A DNA stretch of 64,000 bases, from contig CABQKA010000005.1 of assembly GCA_902464615.1 (NCBI GenBank), forward strand, positions 62,001 to 126,000. The letters run 5' to 3'. The notes under the pieces are model-generated. The model had not been told where the DNA came from, searched no databases, and saw only the letters and a list, made by a program, of their open reading frames with translations. This DNA is from an uncultured Prevotella sp. Lineage in GTDB: Bacteria; Bacteroidota; Bacteroidia; Bacteroidales; Bacteroidaceae. Positions 36,031 through 44,635 of this stretch are shown piece by piece. A program made the position numbers and the translations under genes. Every line of letters starts with the position of its first letter. Position 1 is the first letter of the stretch.

Positions 36031-36849
36031 ATGACTTCTGTCCCACGTTTCCGTATCCCTCGCCATAAGCGGCATCTCGTCCTCCTGCTACCGGTATTCA
36101 TCGCCCTGCTGGGGGCATTGCTCTGGCCAAAAGGTTGCCATTCATGCCAGCCGGAACCTGACGCATCCAAGGAAGCACCGGAACCCGACACCATACTGGC
36201 CCACAGCCGCACGGTCGACGCGCTCTTCGCACATCCGCGAAAACCGCTGCGCCTGACCGGGGCAGACGGGCGGCGCATACGGAACAAAATCAAGGGTGTA
36301 GAGAATTACCAGGAAGCCTTTCCGGACATGAACGACGTACAGCTGGCGACCGCCTGCCGGCTGGGCATCCCGATGGTGGCCGACAGGGACGAGGCACAAC
36401 ATCACTTGCACGATTTGGTCTATATCGGGGACAATCCGTTTTTCCGCGTCGAGCGCCTCTCCCACTCCATCCCGTACCTCGTTCCGCGCGCAGAACGGCT
36501 GCTTACGGAAATCGCGCGCAACTTCATTGATTCCCTGCAATCCAAAGGCTTGCCTTTCTATAAACTGGTCGTCACCTCCGTGCTCCGTACAAGGGAAGAC
36601 GTAGACCGCCTGCGTAAAGTCAACGGAAATGCCTCTGAAAACAGTTGCCACCAATACGGCACGACGTTCGACATCTGCTACAACAGCTTTTACCGCGTCT
36701 ACGACCCGGACGACGCCACCAAACGACAAGTCTGGTCCGGCAATCTGAAAGCCGTTCTGGCCGAGGTCCTGGCAGACCAGCGCCGGTTGGGCACTTGCTA
36801 CGTCCGCTACGAAGCCTACCAGTCCTGTTTCCACATCACGGCACGGTGA
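36031..36849 (+). CDS. DUF5715 family protein, M15-like peptidase fold
   Basis: 272 residues. An N-terminal membrane anchor or signal (about 13-32, HLVLLLPVFIALLGALLWP) precedes an acidic linker. The C-terminal domain has SCHQYGTTFDI, matching the S-x-H-x2-G-x3-D zinc-site pattern of M15-type D,D-peptidases, and a late FHI near the C-terminus that could supply the third ligand. It may trim or sense cell-wall peptides in the periplasm. The family is uncharacterised. It is divergent from phoH and convergent with the penicillin-binding protein gene. Confidence 0.75.
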   Translation: MTSVPRFRIPRHKRHLVLLLPVFIALLGALLWPKGCHSCQPEPDASKEAPEPDTILAHSRTVDALFAHPRKPLRLTGADGRRIRNKIKGVENYQEAFPDMNDVQLATACRLGIPMVADRDEAQHHLHDLVYIGDNPFFRVERLSHSIPYLVPRAERLLTEIARNFIDSLQSKGLPFYKLVVTSVLRTREDVDRLRKVNGNASENSCHQYGTTFDICYNSFYRVYDPDDATKRQVWSGNLKAVLAEVLADQRRLGTCYVRYEAYQSCFHITAR

Positions 36850-37155
36850 GGCACAGGCCGGCACACAACGGAGCGCAAACGAAAGACAGGACCCGAAAAC
36901 CGCACAAAGACTTACCGTCCCCCCCAGGCATGAAGTCTGTCATGCCCCCGCGGGGGCAAAGCCGTTTTCCGCCACACAGTCTGCGGAGGGAACGCCGCGT
37001 CGTTACTACCACCTCGGGAAGCCTGCTCCGTGCGGGCCTCCGCCGGCTGACGCGGCCTATCCCCGACAAAACGGGGCTAAGGCCCGTTTTCACGAACCTT
37101 AGCCCCGTATGCCGGCGAAGCGACACTGCCCGCACCGGAATATGCTTTCACGCGT
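36850..37155. other. Convergent gene-free region with hairpins
   Basis: 306 bases between the DUF5715 and PBP1a genes. It contains GGCATGA/TCATGCC (36927-36946), the overlapping perfect 16-bp palindrome TGCCCCCGCGGGGGCA (36943-36958), and palindromic element copy F. No gene seen. Confidence 0.6.
37056..37108. repeat. Palindromic intergenic element, copy F
   Basis: CCTATCCCCG satellite, then ACGGGGCTAAGG (about 37071-37082) pairing with CCTTAGCCCCGT (about 37097-37108) around a 14-base loop. Same layout as copies A and B in the opposite order. Between convergent genes. Confidence 0.75.
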
Positions 37156-39732
37156 TCAACGTAAGGAAAGCGAATCGGCGCCGCCGCGCGCAGGCGCATC
37201 GCCCTCACCGCCGGGCAGCCCTTCCCCGCCGGTTTCCGGACCGGAATGTGTCCCTTCGCCGCCGGTCTGTTCGTCAAGGTCCAACTCGTAAAGCGGATTC
37301 CCGTTTTCGTCATACAGCACGCTGTCGAGCACGAACGAGTCGGGCTTCTCTACGGGCGGCACGTACACCCGTTCATAAGTGCTGGGGTCGATATCCTCGG
37401 GAGGCAGCCCATAACGCTTCATGTATTTTTGAGAAAGCGACGGGTCTTCCAGAACCTTGTGCATGAAAAGCCCGAAAATAGGTAAAGCGGTACGGCTTCC
37501 CTGGCCCAAGCGTCCGGAACGGAAATGGATGCTGCGATATTCGCCGCCAACCCACGCGCCACCGACCAGGCCCGGCGTCACCCCGATGAACCATGCATCG
37601 GAATGATTGTTGGAAGTCCCCGTTTTACCGCCGAAGTCTATTTTCCCATTGAACGTACCCATGTATTTAGCCGCACCCAGTGCCTGCGACGTCCCGCCGC
37701 CGTCGCGCACGCCGGCTTCAAGCATTTTCTGCATGTAGAAAGCGGAGCGGCGGTCGAGTGCGCGCTTCTCTGCGGGTTCGGCCTCATAGACCACATTGCC
37801 GCTGCGGTCCAGAATTTTGGAGACAAGCACGGGCTCGACATGCACGCCGTCGTTGGCAACCGTCCCGTAGGCGTTGACCATTTCCAGCAGGTTGACATCA
37901 CTGGAGCCGAGAGCGAGAGAAGGTGTATTGTCCAACGGGGAGAGGATGCCCATGTCGTGCGCCGTGGTGACCACGTTGTCAATGCCGACCTCCTGCCCTA
38001 ACTTGACGGCAATCGTATTGACACTTTGGGCAAAGGCTGAGCGCAAGGGCAGGTTGGCGTTCGAGAAGTTGCCGTTTGCATTGTGGGGTTGCCAGATGGT
38101 CGTCGTGTCGCGCTTCGCATCGTACACTTCCATGCGGATGTACGAATCCGTGAGCCGTGCATCGCTGGGCGTCCATCCCTGCTTCATGGCCGTGGCGTAC
38201 ACAAAGAGCTTGAAAGTAGAGCCGGGCTGGCGCATGGCTTTCACTTTGTCGTATTTCCAAGTATGGAAATCCATGTCGCCGACATAGGCTTTCACGGCTC
38301 CTGTGGCCGGCTCCATGGCGACAAAGCCGGCGTGCATGAAGCGTACCATGTAACGGATGGAATCGAGGGTACTGATATTTTCGGTATGGCCGCCGTCGTA
38401 GTCGAACAGTTTTACGGGATGCGGCATGTTCATATAGGCCCAGACGGAATCGGGCTGGCCGGGGAAACGCGCTTCGAGCATTTTGTAATAATCTGTTGTG
38501 CGGGCAATGTTCTCTATGAAATTAGGAATCACGTTGCCCCGCTCGTCACGCCAAGGGTCGCCCAACCCGCGCCAATGGGCGTCGAAGTTCTGCTGGACCT
38601 GGTGCATCTGCTCGACAAGGGCTTCTTCGGCGTAGCGCTGCATCCTGCTGTCGAGGGTAGTATAGATCTTCAGGCCGTCGGTATAAGGATCCAGCTGGGG
38701 ACAGTTCTCCTGGATATAGTCCGCCACAGCCTGCCGGAAATACAAGGCCTGACCGTCGTAAGCGCTTTCGACGTTGAAATTCAAGACTATCGGAAGGGCT
38801 TTCAAAGAATCGAGCTGAGCTTTCGTAGCGATGCAGGGCTTGCCGAAGTTTTTGGCCAGCTCGTCACGCAGACGGTACATGTTGTCAAGGACCAGATTGC
38901 GCCGGCGCAAGCTGTTGTCTGGATTGATGCGGGGATTATAAGTGGAAGTCGCTTTCAGCAGCCCGACGAGCACTGCCGCTTCTTCAATTTTCAGTTCACC
39001 GGGCCGTTTGTTGAAATAGGTCTTGGCAGCAGTCTTTATGCCATAGGCGTTAGAGCCGAAATCTACGGTATTGGCATACATGTTCAGGATGCTGTCTTTC
39101 TCATTGTACATTTCCAGCTCGACGGCTATGACCATTTCTTTCGTCTTCATGACAAGGATGCCGCAACCGGGTATCTTGCCGACAAGCCCCGTGCCGTACT
39201 CTTTCTTTGTACGGATGCGGAACATGTTTTTCACCAATTGCTGCGTAATGGTCGAAGCGCCACGCGCCCGGCCCCGGACGGCGTCCTTGGCGGCGGCAAG
39301 CAAGCCGGGAAAGTCTATGCCATGATGTTCGAAAAAGCGCTCATCCTCCGTAGCGACCAAAGCCTGGAAGAAGGCCGGATTGATGGAGTCGTACGGAACG
39401 GACTGCCGGTTTTCGTCGAAAAACTTGCCCATCTCGACTCCATCGGCGGAATAGATGACAGACGCCTCGGGATTCTGTGGATGCATGATTTCGTCTGCCG
39501 TAGGAGACTTGCCGAACAGCCAGAACAGATTGACCATAACGGCAAACACATAGAAGAGGACAAGGCAGATAAACGTCAATATAACGAGGAGCAGCTTTTT
39601 CCACCAAGGACTGTTCCTATATAAACCGACGTATCCCCGCCATAGGCGACGGAGCAAGCGGCCGGTTACCACAAAAGGCCAAACGAGCCAACGGCCCGCG
39701 CCTCTGCGCTTTTTCTTATCGATTTTTCCCAT
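37156..39732 (-). CDS. mrcA: Class A penicillin-binding protein (PBP1a type)
   Basis: 858 residues. It is a bifunctional peptidoglycan glycosyltransferase and transpeptidase anchored by one N-terminal helix (about 45-70). The GT51 domain shows ATEDERFFEHHGIDF and GASTITQQLVKN. The transpeptidase has the active-site Ser in PGSTFKL (STFK), SVN, and GKTGTSNNHSDAWF. The C-terminus is an acidic, Gly/Pro-rich tail of about 40 residues. It follows miaA by 33 bases; a -7 box TAACTTTG is at 39760-39753. Confidence 0.95.
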   Translation of the reverse strand: MGKIDKKKRRGAGRWLVWPFVVTGRLLRRLWRGYVGLYRNSPWWKKLLLVILTFICLVLFYVFAVMVNLFWLFGKSPTADEIMHPQNPEASVIYSADGVEMGKFFDENRQSVPYDSINPAFFQALVATEDERFFEHHGIDFPGLLAAAKDAVRGRARGASTITQQLVKNMFRIRTKKEYGTGLVGKIPGCGILVMKTKEMVIAVELEMYNEKDSILNMYANTVDFGSNAYGIKTAAKTYFNKRPGELKIEEAAVLVGLLKATSTYNPRINPDNSLRRRNLVLDNMYRLRDELAKNFGKPCIATKAQLDSLKALPIVLNFNVESAYDGQALYFRQAVADYIQENCPQLDPYTDGLKIYTTLDSRMQRYAEEALVEQMHQVQQNFDAHWRGLGDPWRDERGNVIPNFIENIARTTDYYKMLEARFPGQPDSVWAYMNMPHPVKLFDYDGGHTENISTLDSIRYMVRFMHAGFVAMEPATGAVKAYVGDMDFHTWKYDKVKAMRQPGSTFKLFVYATAMKQGWTPSDARLTDSYIRMEVYDAKRDTTTIWQPHNANGNFSNANLPLRSAFAQSVNTIAVKLGQEVGIDNVVTTAHDMGILSPLDNTPSLALGSSDVNLLEMVNAYGTVANDGVHVEPVLVSKILDRSGNVVYEAEPAEKRALDRRSAFYMQKMLEAGVRDGGGTSQALGAAKYMGTFNGKIDFGGKTGTSNNHSDAWFIGVTPGLVGGAWVGGEYRSIHFRSGRLGQGSRTALPIFGLFMHKVLEDPSLSQKYMKRYGLPPEDIDPSTYERVYVPPVEKPDSFVLDSVLYDENGNPLYELDLDEQTGGEGTHSGPETGGEGLPGGEGDAPARGGADSLSLR

Positions 39733-39752
39733 TTTCGGATATGTATTGGAGG

Positions 39753-39760
39753 CAAAGTTA
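39753..39760 (-). promoter_or_regulatory. -7 box upstream of the PBP1a gene
   Basis: Minus-strand TAACTTTG at 39760-39753 in the 33-base gap after miaA. It would give a very short leader (about 14 bases). No -33 TTTG seen. Confidence 0.35.
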
Positions 39761-39765
39761 CAGAT

Positions 39766-40674
39766 TTAGCCTTGTGAGGCAGATCTATTTTGTATAAAAT
39801 ATCTTATCTCCTCGTATTGGCTGGGATGGAACCAGCATGTTTCCTGGTCTTTTTTGAACCAAGTCATCTGCTTTTTGGCATAGACCCGGGTGTTGCGGCG
39901 GATTTTTTCGAGCGCCTGCTCTAAAGACCAGTCGCCGTCAAGATAACGGAACAATTCTTTGTACCCGACAGTATTAAGGGAGTTGCAGTCGCGGAAAGGG
40001 AGCACTCGGCGAGCTTCGTCAAGCCATCCGGCCTCCATCATCTCGTCCACACGCCGGTTAATGCGGGCGAAGAGTTCGGACCGCTCACGCTGCAATCCGA
40101 CCTTGAGAATCTGAAATGGACGCTGCTTGACTTGCTGCGTGCGAAAAGACGTATAAGTACGACCGGACATATGACAAATCTCAAGGGCGTGGACCACCCG
40201 TTTGGGATTTTTCAAATCGCAAGTAGCCGCATACTCCGGGTCCAACGCCTGTAACTCTGCCACCAAAGCAGCCAGTCCTTCGTTCTTATATCGGGCGCGC
40301 ATCCACTCACGCGTGGCTTCATCAACCGTAGGAATATCGTCAATGCCTTTGCAGACAGCGTCGACATAAAGCATTGCCCCGCCGCTGAGCAGCACGACGT
40401 CGCGCTCCTGGAACAGACGCGGCAAAAGGTGCATCACGGCTTCTTCGTAACGGGCGGCGCTATAATACTCTTCCAACCCGAGCATCCCGACAAAATAATG
40501 GCAGACCTGGCGCAGCTCTGCTGCCGTGGGGGCTGCCGTACCAATAGGAATATCGCGATAGATTTGCCTCGAATCTGCATTGAGTATCGGGCACGAGAAA
40601 TGGGCGGCAAGGCGCAGGCTGAGTGCGGTCTTGCCAACACCGGTCGGACCGAAAAGGACTACTAACGTTTTCAT
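39766..40674 (-). CDS. miaA: tRNA dimethylallyltransferase
   Basis: 302 residues. It adds the isopentenyl group to A37 of tRNAs reading UNN codons. The P-loop GPTGVGKT is at 9-16, the conserved [17 protein letters not shown] starts at 34, and [11 protein letters not shown] follows. The GTAKPT motif reads GTAAPT. It is upstream of the PBP gene and downstream of a terminator, so it starts a new unit. Confidence 0.96.
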   Translation of the reverse strand: MKTLVVLFGPTGVGKTALSLRLAAHFSCPILNADSRQIYRDIPIGTAAPTAAELRQVCHYFVGMLGLEEYYSAARYEEAVMHLLPRLFQERDVVLLSGGAMLYVDAVCKGIDDIPTVDEATREWMRARYKNEGLAALVAELQALDPEYAATCDLKNPKRVVHALEICHMSGRTYTSFRTQQVKQRPFQILKVGLQRERSELFARINRRVDEMMEAGWLDEARRVLPFRDCNSLNTVGYKELFRYLDGDWSLEQALEKIRRNTRVYAKKQMTWFKKDQETCWFHPSQYEEIRYFIQNRSASQG

Positions 40675-40725
40675 GGGGAAAAAGGTTTAGCAGAAAAAGG
40701 ACGGGACACGCCGAAGAAGAAAAAT

Positions 40726-40767
40726 GTTGAAAGCCGGGACGCGAACTGGACACGCCGCGACTTTCAA
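40726..40767 (-). terminator. Terminator of the lpxD-lpxC-lpxA group
   Basis: Stem GTTGAAAG / CTTTCAAC (40726-40733, 40760-40767) with further GC pairing inside. On the minus strand it is followed by ATTTTTCTTCTT. Confidence 0.75.
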
Positions 40768-40823
40768 CACCTGTATGGGTAAGACGGCTTCGCTGCCTGA
40801 CCGGCAAAGCGAGCAAGACGGTT

Positions 40824-41399
40824 TCAATAGGAATTGCTATCCTGTATCTCAAATCCGTCGGGATCGAAATCTTCGCTGTCGAAGTTTTCATCGCCATAGA
40901 AATCCTCAGCATCCAGTCCGTCAAGGCTTTCGTTGACCTTACCTCCGCCCGCACCTGCAGTCTGTGCAGGGATATCAACGTCCATTTCCTTAATTTGTAC
41001 AGGCGGGATGCCTTTTTCGCGGGTTATCGCGGGATGCTCAAGATGCTCGCCGGGAATCAACTCTTTTACTTCGAGATAGAACACGCGTTCGGAAAAGGGG
41101 TCGAATATATATTCCAGCTTTTGCCCCTCGTCTTCGATAAAATCGGAGAGTACTGCATCGGACATGCAGTAGAGGTCTTCATCCGACTGTCCGGCATCGG
41201 CCATGTCCTCACGCGTAATCTGCTGCCCCCGCACCCATTCGTCGTCGCAAACATAGAAAGACGTCATCTGATCATCCGGATAATGGCACGCCTGCAATAT
41301 AATGCTGTTCAAATCGAGAAAAGTGGCGTCACTGTCTATTTTGATTTCACGGAGAAAGCCCTCGGCTTCGTCTGAAATGAATTTTATCTTGTACAACAT
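40824..41399 (-). CDS. TnpR/pRiA4b ORF-3-like domain protein
   Basis: 191 residues. The N-terminal 140 residues resemble the plasmid pRiA4b ORF-3 (IS1096 TnpR-like) fold: LYKIKFISDEAEGFLREIKID, then YYPDDQMTSFYVCDDEW-like text, then LEYIFDPFSERVFYLEV. The C-terminal 50 residues are strongly acidic (DGLDAEDFYGDENFDSED). No transposase or inverted repeats are near, so it is a resident gene, not a mobile one. It follows lpxA by 9 bases and is probably co-transcribed. Function unknown. Confidence 0.75.
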   Translation of the reverse strand: MLYKIKFISDEAEGFLREIKIDSDATFLDLNSIILQACHYPDDQMTSFYVCDDEWVRGQQITREDMADAGQSDEDLYCMSDAVLSDFIEDEGQKLEYIFDPFSERVFYLEVKELIPGEHLEHPAITREKGIPPVQIKEMDVDIPAQTAGAGGGKVNESLDGLDAEDFYGDENFDSEDFDPDGFEIQDSNSY

Positions 41400-41408
41400 G
41401 GGATACGA

Positions 41409-42185
41409 CTATTTGATAATTCCGCGTTTGGAACTGTGTACGAATTCCAGAATATACTCAATTTCCTTACTCATAGGAATTTCTTCGCGAATCTGAGCGA
41501 AACATTCTTCACGCAATTTGCCCCGCTGGTAAAGGATTCGGTAAGTATTGTGAATGTTATTGATAAGTTCAGGAGAAAAGCCTCTCCGCCGCAGTCCTAC
41601 GAGATTAAGTCCGCAATACGCCACAGGTTCGCGCGCGGCCATAATGAACGGGGGGACATCCTGCCCCGTACGCGTACCTCCGCCAATCATCACGTAGCTG
41701 CCGATACGGCAAAACTGGTGAATCAGCACACCGCCGCTAATAACGGCAAAGTCGTCTACGACTACCTCTCCGGCTATTTTGGCAGAATTCCCGATGATGC
41801 AGCCATTGCCTATGCAAACGTCATGGGCGACGTGCATGCCTTCCATTAACAAATTGTTACTGCCGACTATGGTACATCCCTTGGCCGCCGTCCCCCGGTT
41901 GATGGTCACGTTCTCCCGTATCGTATTGTTGTCTCCAATTTCGGCGGTCGTCTCTTCGCCGTGAAATTTCAAATCCTGTGGAATGGCACTGATAACGGCA
42001 CCGGGAAAGAATACGTTTCCTTTTCCTATACGCGCACCGGAAAGGACGGTCACGCTGTTCATCAGGACATTGTTGGCGCCTATCTCTACATTCTTGTCTA
42101 TATAACAGAAAGGCCCGATTTCGCATCCTTCACCGATGATGGCTTCAGGATGAACAAAGGCCATTGGGCTGATATTACTATTCAT
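41409..42185 (-). CDS. lpxA: UDP-N-acetylglucosamine acyltransferase LpxA
   Basis: 258 residues, a left-handed beta-helix of hexapeptide repeats. It adds the first 3-hydroxyacyl chain in lipid A synthesis. The opening ISPMAFVHPEAIIGEGCEIG is typical, and the catalytic His lies in GMHVAHDVCIGNGC. The C-terminal helical part (from about 190) is of normal size. Follows lpxC-fabZ by 8 bases. Confidence 0.97.
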   Translation of the reverse strand: MNSNISPMAFVHPEAIIGEGCEIGPFCYIDKNVEIGANNVLMNSVTVLSGARIGKGNVFFPGAVISAIPQDLKFHGEETTAEIGDNNTIRENVTINRGTAAKGCTIVGSNNLLMEGMHVAHDVCIGNGCIIGNSAKIAGEVVVDDFAVISGGVLIHQFCRIGSYVMIGGGTRTGQDVPPFIMAAREPVAYCGLNLVGLRRRGFSPELINNIHNTYRILYQRGKLREECFAQIREEIPMSKEIEYILEFVHSSKRGIIK

Positions 42186-42193
42186 AAGTTTGG

Positions 42194-43591
42194 CTATTTG
42201 TTTTTAACTATCTGCGCTGTGAACGTTGCTTCAAAAGCCACTTTCTCACCGACAAAGGCGAATCCGTGCATCGACGAGATGCCGTGGCGGATGGGAGCCA
42301 GGAGTTCGACTTTGAATATCAGCGTATCGCCGGGGACCACCTTCCGGCGGAATTTCACATCGTCTATACGGAGAAAGTACGTGCTCCAACGCTCCGGCTC
42401 ATCCACCGAATTTAATACGAGCAAACCGCCGGCCTGGGCCATCGCTTCTATCTGCAACACGCCGGGCATGACCGGCTCTTGGGGGAAATGGCCTTGGAAG
42501 AACTCTTCGTTGGCTGTCACGTTTTTCACGGCGACTATATAATTGGAACCGGTCTCCACGACTTTGTCCACGAGCTGCATCGGGTAACGGTGGGGCAAAA
42601 GTTCCCGTATCCGGTTTACGTCCATCAGCGGCGCTTCGTTCGGATCGTATATAGGTGCCTGTATCTCGTGCTGGCGGATTTCCCGGCGCATCTGCCGTGC
42701 GAACTTGTTATTAATGGTATGGCCGGGACGCGTGGCAATAATGCGTCCCTTGATAGGCCTGCCTATGAGTGCCATGTCACCGATAATGTCGAGCAGTTTA
42801 TGGCGGGCCGGTTCGTTACGCCAGGTCAGCGGACGGTTGTTCAGATAGCCCAATTTCGCAGCGTCCCTGTGCTCCACGCCCATGTAGTCCGCCAGCTTGT
42901 CCAGGCTTTCCTGCGAGATTTGCCGCTCGTAGATAACGATGGCGTTGTCCAAGTCGCCGCCACGAATAAGCCCGGCCTTCAGCAGCTGTTCAATCTCGCG
43001 GACGAACACGAATGTGCGCGAAGAGGCGATTTCCGTCGCGAAATCCTCCATGTGGTCGAGCGTAGCGAACTGGCTGCTCAGGAATTCGGAGTCGAAGGAA
43101 ATCATGGCCGTGATGGAGAACTGCTCGTCCGGCAGTATGATGATAGACGAGCCGGTCTTCTCATCGTAAGTCTCTATTTTCTTTTTAATGACATAGAAAT
43201 CCTTCGGCGCATTCTGCTCTTCGATGCCTACGCGGAGTATGTTTTCCACATAGAGCTTCGCGCTGCCTTCCAAAATAGGGAATTCCGGGCCGTTCACTTG
43301 TATCAGGCAGTTGTCAATGCCCATCGCATAGAGAGCGGCCATGCCGTGCTCTATGGTGCTGCAACGGGCGTCGCCCTTCGCCACGACCGTTCCGCGGGAA
43401 GTGTCAACGACATTCTCCGCAATGGCTTCGATCACCGGCTGTCCGGGCAAATCTATTCGCTGAATCTTGTAACCGTGATTCTCTGGGGCCGGATTAAACG
43501 TAACGGTCAGGCTTAGCCCGGTATGTAGTCCCTTGCCAAACAGCGAGAAGCTGCCTCCCAAGGTCATCTGTTTGGACATATTCTTTTCCAT
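42194..43591 (-). CDS. lpxC: Bifunctional LpxC deacetylase / FabZ dehydratase
   Basis: 465 residues fusing two enzymes. Residues about 1-300 are LpxC (zinc deacetylase of UDP-3-O-acyl-GlcNAc), with EHGMAALYAMGIDNCLI and, near 260, PARHKLLDIIGDMALIG, giving the zinc His/Asp ligands. Residues about 320-465 are FabZ (3-hydroxyacyl-ACP dehydratase), with LLPHRYPMQLVDKV and GHFPQEPVMPGVLQIEA. This fusion is characteristic of Bacteroidota. Its ATG directly abuts the lpxD stop. Confidence 0.97.
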   Translation of the reverse strand: MEKNMSKQMTLGGSFSLFGKGLHTGLSLTVTFNPAPENHGYKIQRIDLPGQPVIEAIAENVVDTSRGTVVAKGDARCSTIEHGMAALYAMGIDNCLIQVNGPEFPILEGSAKLYVENILRVGIEEQNAPKDFYVIKKKIETYDEKTGSSIIILPDEQFSITAMISFDSEFLSSQFATLDHMEDFATEIASSRTFVFVREIEQLLKAGLIRGGDLDNAIVIYERQISQESLDKLADYMGVEHRDAAKLGYLNNRPLTWRNEPARHKLLDIIGDMALIGRPIKGRIIATRPGHTINNKFARQMRREIRQHEIQAPIYDPNEAPLMDVNRIRELLPHRYPMQLVDKVVETGSNYIVAVKNVTANEEFFQGHFPQEPVMPGVLQIEAMAQAGGLLVLNSVDEPERWSTYFLRIDDVKFRRKVVPGDTLIFKVELLAPIRHGISSMHGFAFVGEKVAFEATFTAQIVKNK

Positions 43592-44635
43592 TTATTTGCT
43601 TAACTCTTTCCTTATTTCTGCCAATTCTTCCTTCATGCGCTGATAGTCGGCATACATCTCCGGTAAATGCTTGAACACGATGCTGGCCCGGGCAAATACT
43701 TTGGCGTCGATTGCGGGCGAGCCCTGAACCGTGACATTACCTTTGCGGATGCTGCCGGCAATGCCTGCCTGCGCACCGCTGTATGTGCGGTCTCCTATCA
43801 CGGCATGACCGGCGATGCCCACCTGGCCGCCGAACATGCACCAGCTGCCTATCTTCGTAGACCCCGCCACGCCCACTTGTGCCGACATCACGGTGTGCTC
43901 GCCTACGTCGCAGTTGTGGGCTACCTGCACCAGATTGTCCAGTTTTACGCCTTTGCGGACGTAAGTGGAACCCATCGTAGAGCGGTCCACGCACGTATTG
44001 GCTCCGATCTCTACATCGTCCTCTATCGTCACGATGCCTATCTGCTGGATCTTTTCATAACCATGGGGTGAGGGAGCGAATCCGAACCCGTCCGCACCGA
44101 CAACGCAACCGCTGTGCAGTATCACGCGATTGCCCACCACACAGTCATGGTATATCGAGACCCCGGGATAAAACAGGCAGTCCTCGCCCACTTTGGCACG
44201 GGCTTCAATCACCACGTGGGGATATATCTGCGTGCCCTTGCCTACGTGCACTTCGTCGCCGACATAGGCGAACGGGCCTATATAACAGTCCTCGCCCACT
44301 GTGGCAGAGGGCGAGACAAAAGCCAAAGGATGGATACCGTGCCGCTTCCCGTGGTTCTTTTCATAATAATCCAGCAACCGGGCTACTGCTTCGTAAGCAT
44401 TATCCACACGTACCAATGTGGCGCGGACTGGTTGCGAAGGCTTAAAATCTCGGTTTACAAGGACTATCGACGATTGTGTCTGGTAAATATAAGGTTCATA
44501 ATGCGGATTGGCCAAGAAGGAGATTGCCCCTTCGACGCCTTCCTCTATCTTCGCGAATGTGTGGACACCCGCATCGGGATTGCCCTCGACTTCGCCATGT
44601 AACAGGTCCGCAATTTGTCTTGCAGTAAACTTCAT
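43592..44635 (-). CDS. lpxD: UDP-3-O-acylglucosamine N-acyltransferase LpxD
   Basis: 347 residues. The N-terminal uridine-binding domain (about 1-100) precedes the hexapeptide beta-helix, which carries the catalytic His in NLVQVAHNCDVGEH. It adds the second 3-hydroxyacyl chain in lipid A synthesis. First gene of the lpx group; the order D-C/Z-A with zero or very small gaps indicates one operon. A 750-base region with no gene lies upstream. Confidence 0.97.
   Translation of the reverse strand: MKFTARQIADLLHGEVEGNPDAGVHTFAKIEEGVEGAISFLANPHYEPYIYQTQSSIVLVNRDFKPSQPVRATLVRVDNAYEAVARLLDYYEKNHGKRHGIHPLAFVSPSATVGEDCYIGPFAYVGDEVHVGKGTQIYPHVVIEARAKVGEDCLFYPGVSIYHDCVVGNRVILHSGCVVGADGFGFAPSPHGYEKIQQIGIVTIEDDVEIGANTCVDRSTMGSTYVRKGVKLDNLVQVAHNCDVGEHTVMSAQVGVAGSTKIGSWCMFGGQVGIAGHAVIGDRTYSGAQAGIAGSIRKGNVTVQGSPAIDAKVFARASIVFKHLPEMYADYQRMKEELAEIRKELSK

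Noticed and set aside
38083..39624. 513-residue plus-strand open frame opposite the penicillin-binding protein
   Set aside because: Antisense shadow of a gene with all catalytic motifs; no domain and no promoter.
40824..41399. Mobile element suggested by the TnpR-type domain
   Set aside because: No transposase, terminal inverted repeats or target duplication; the gene sits inside a normal operon.
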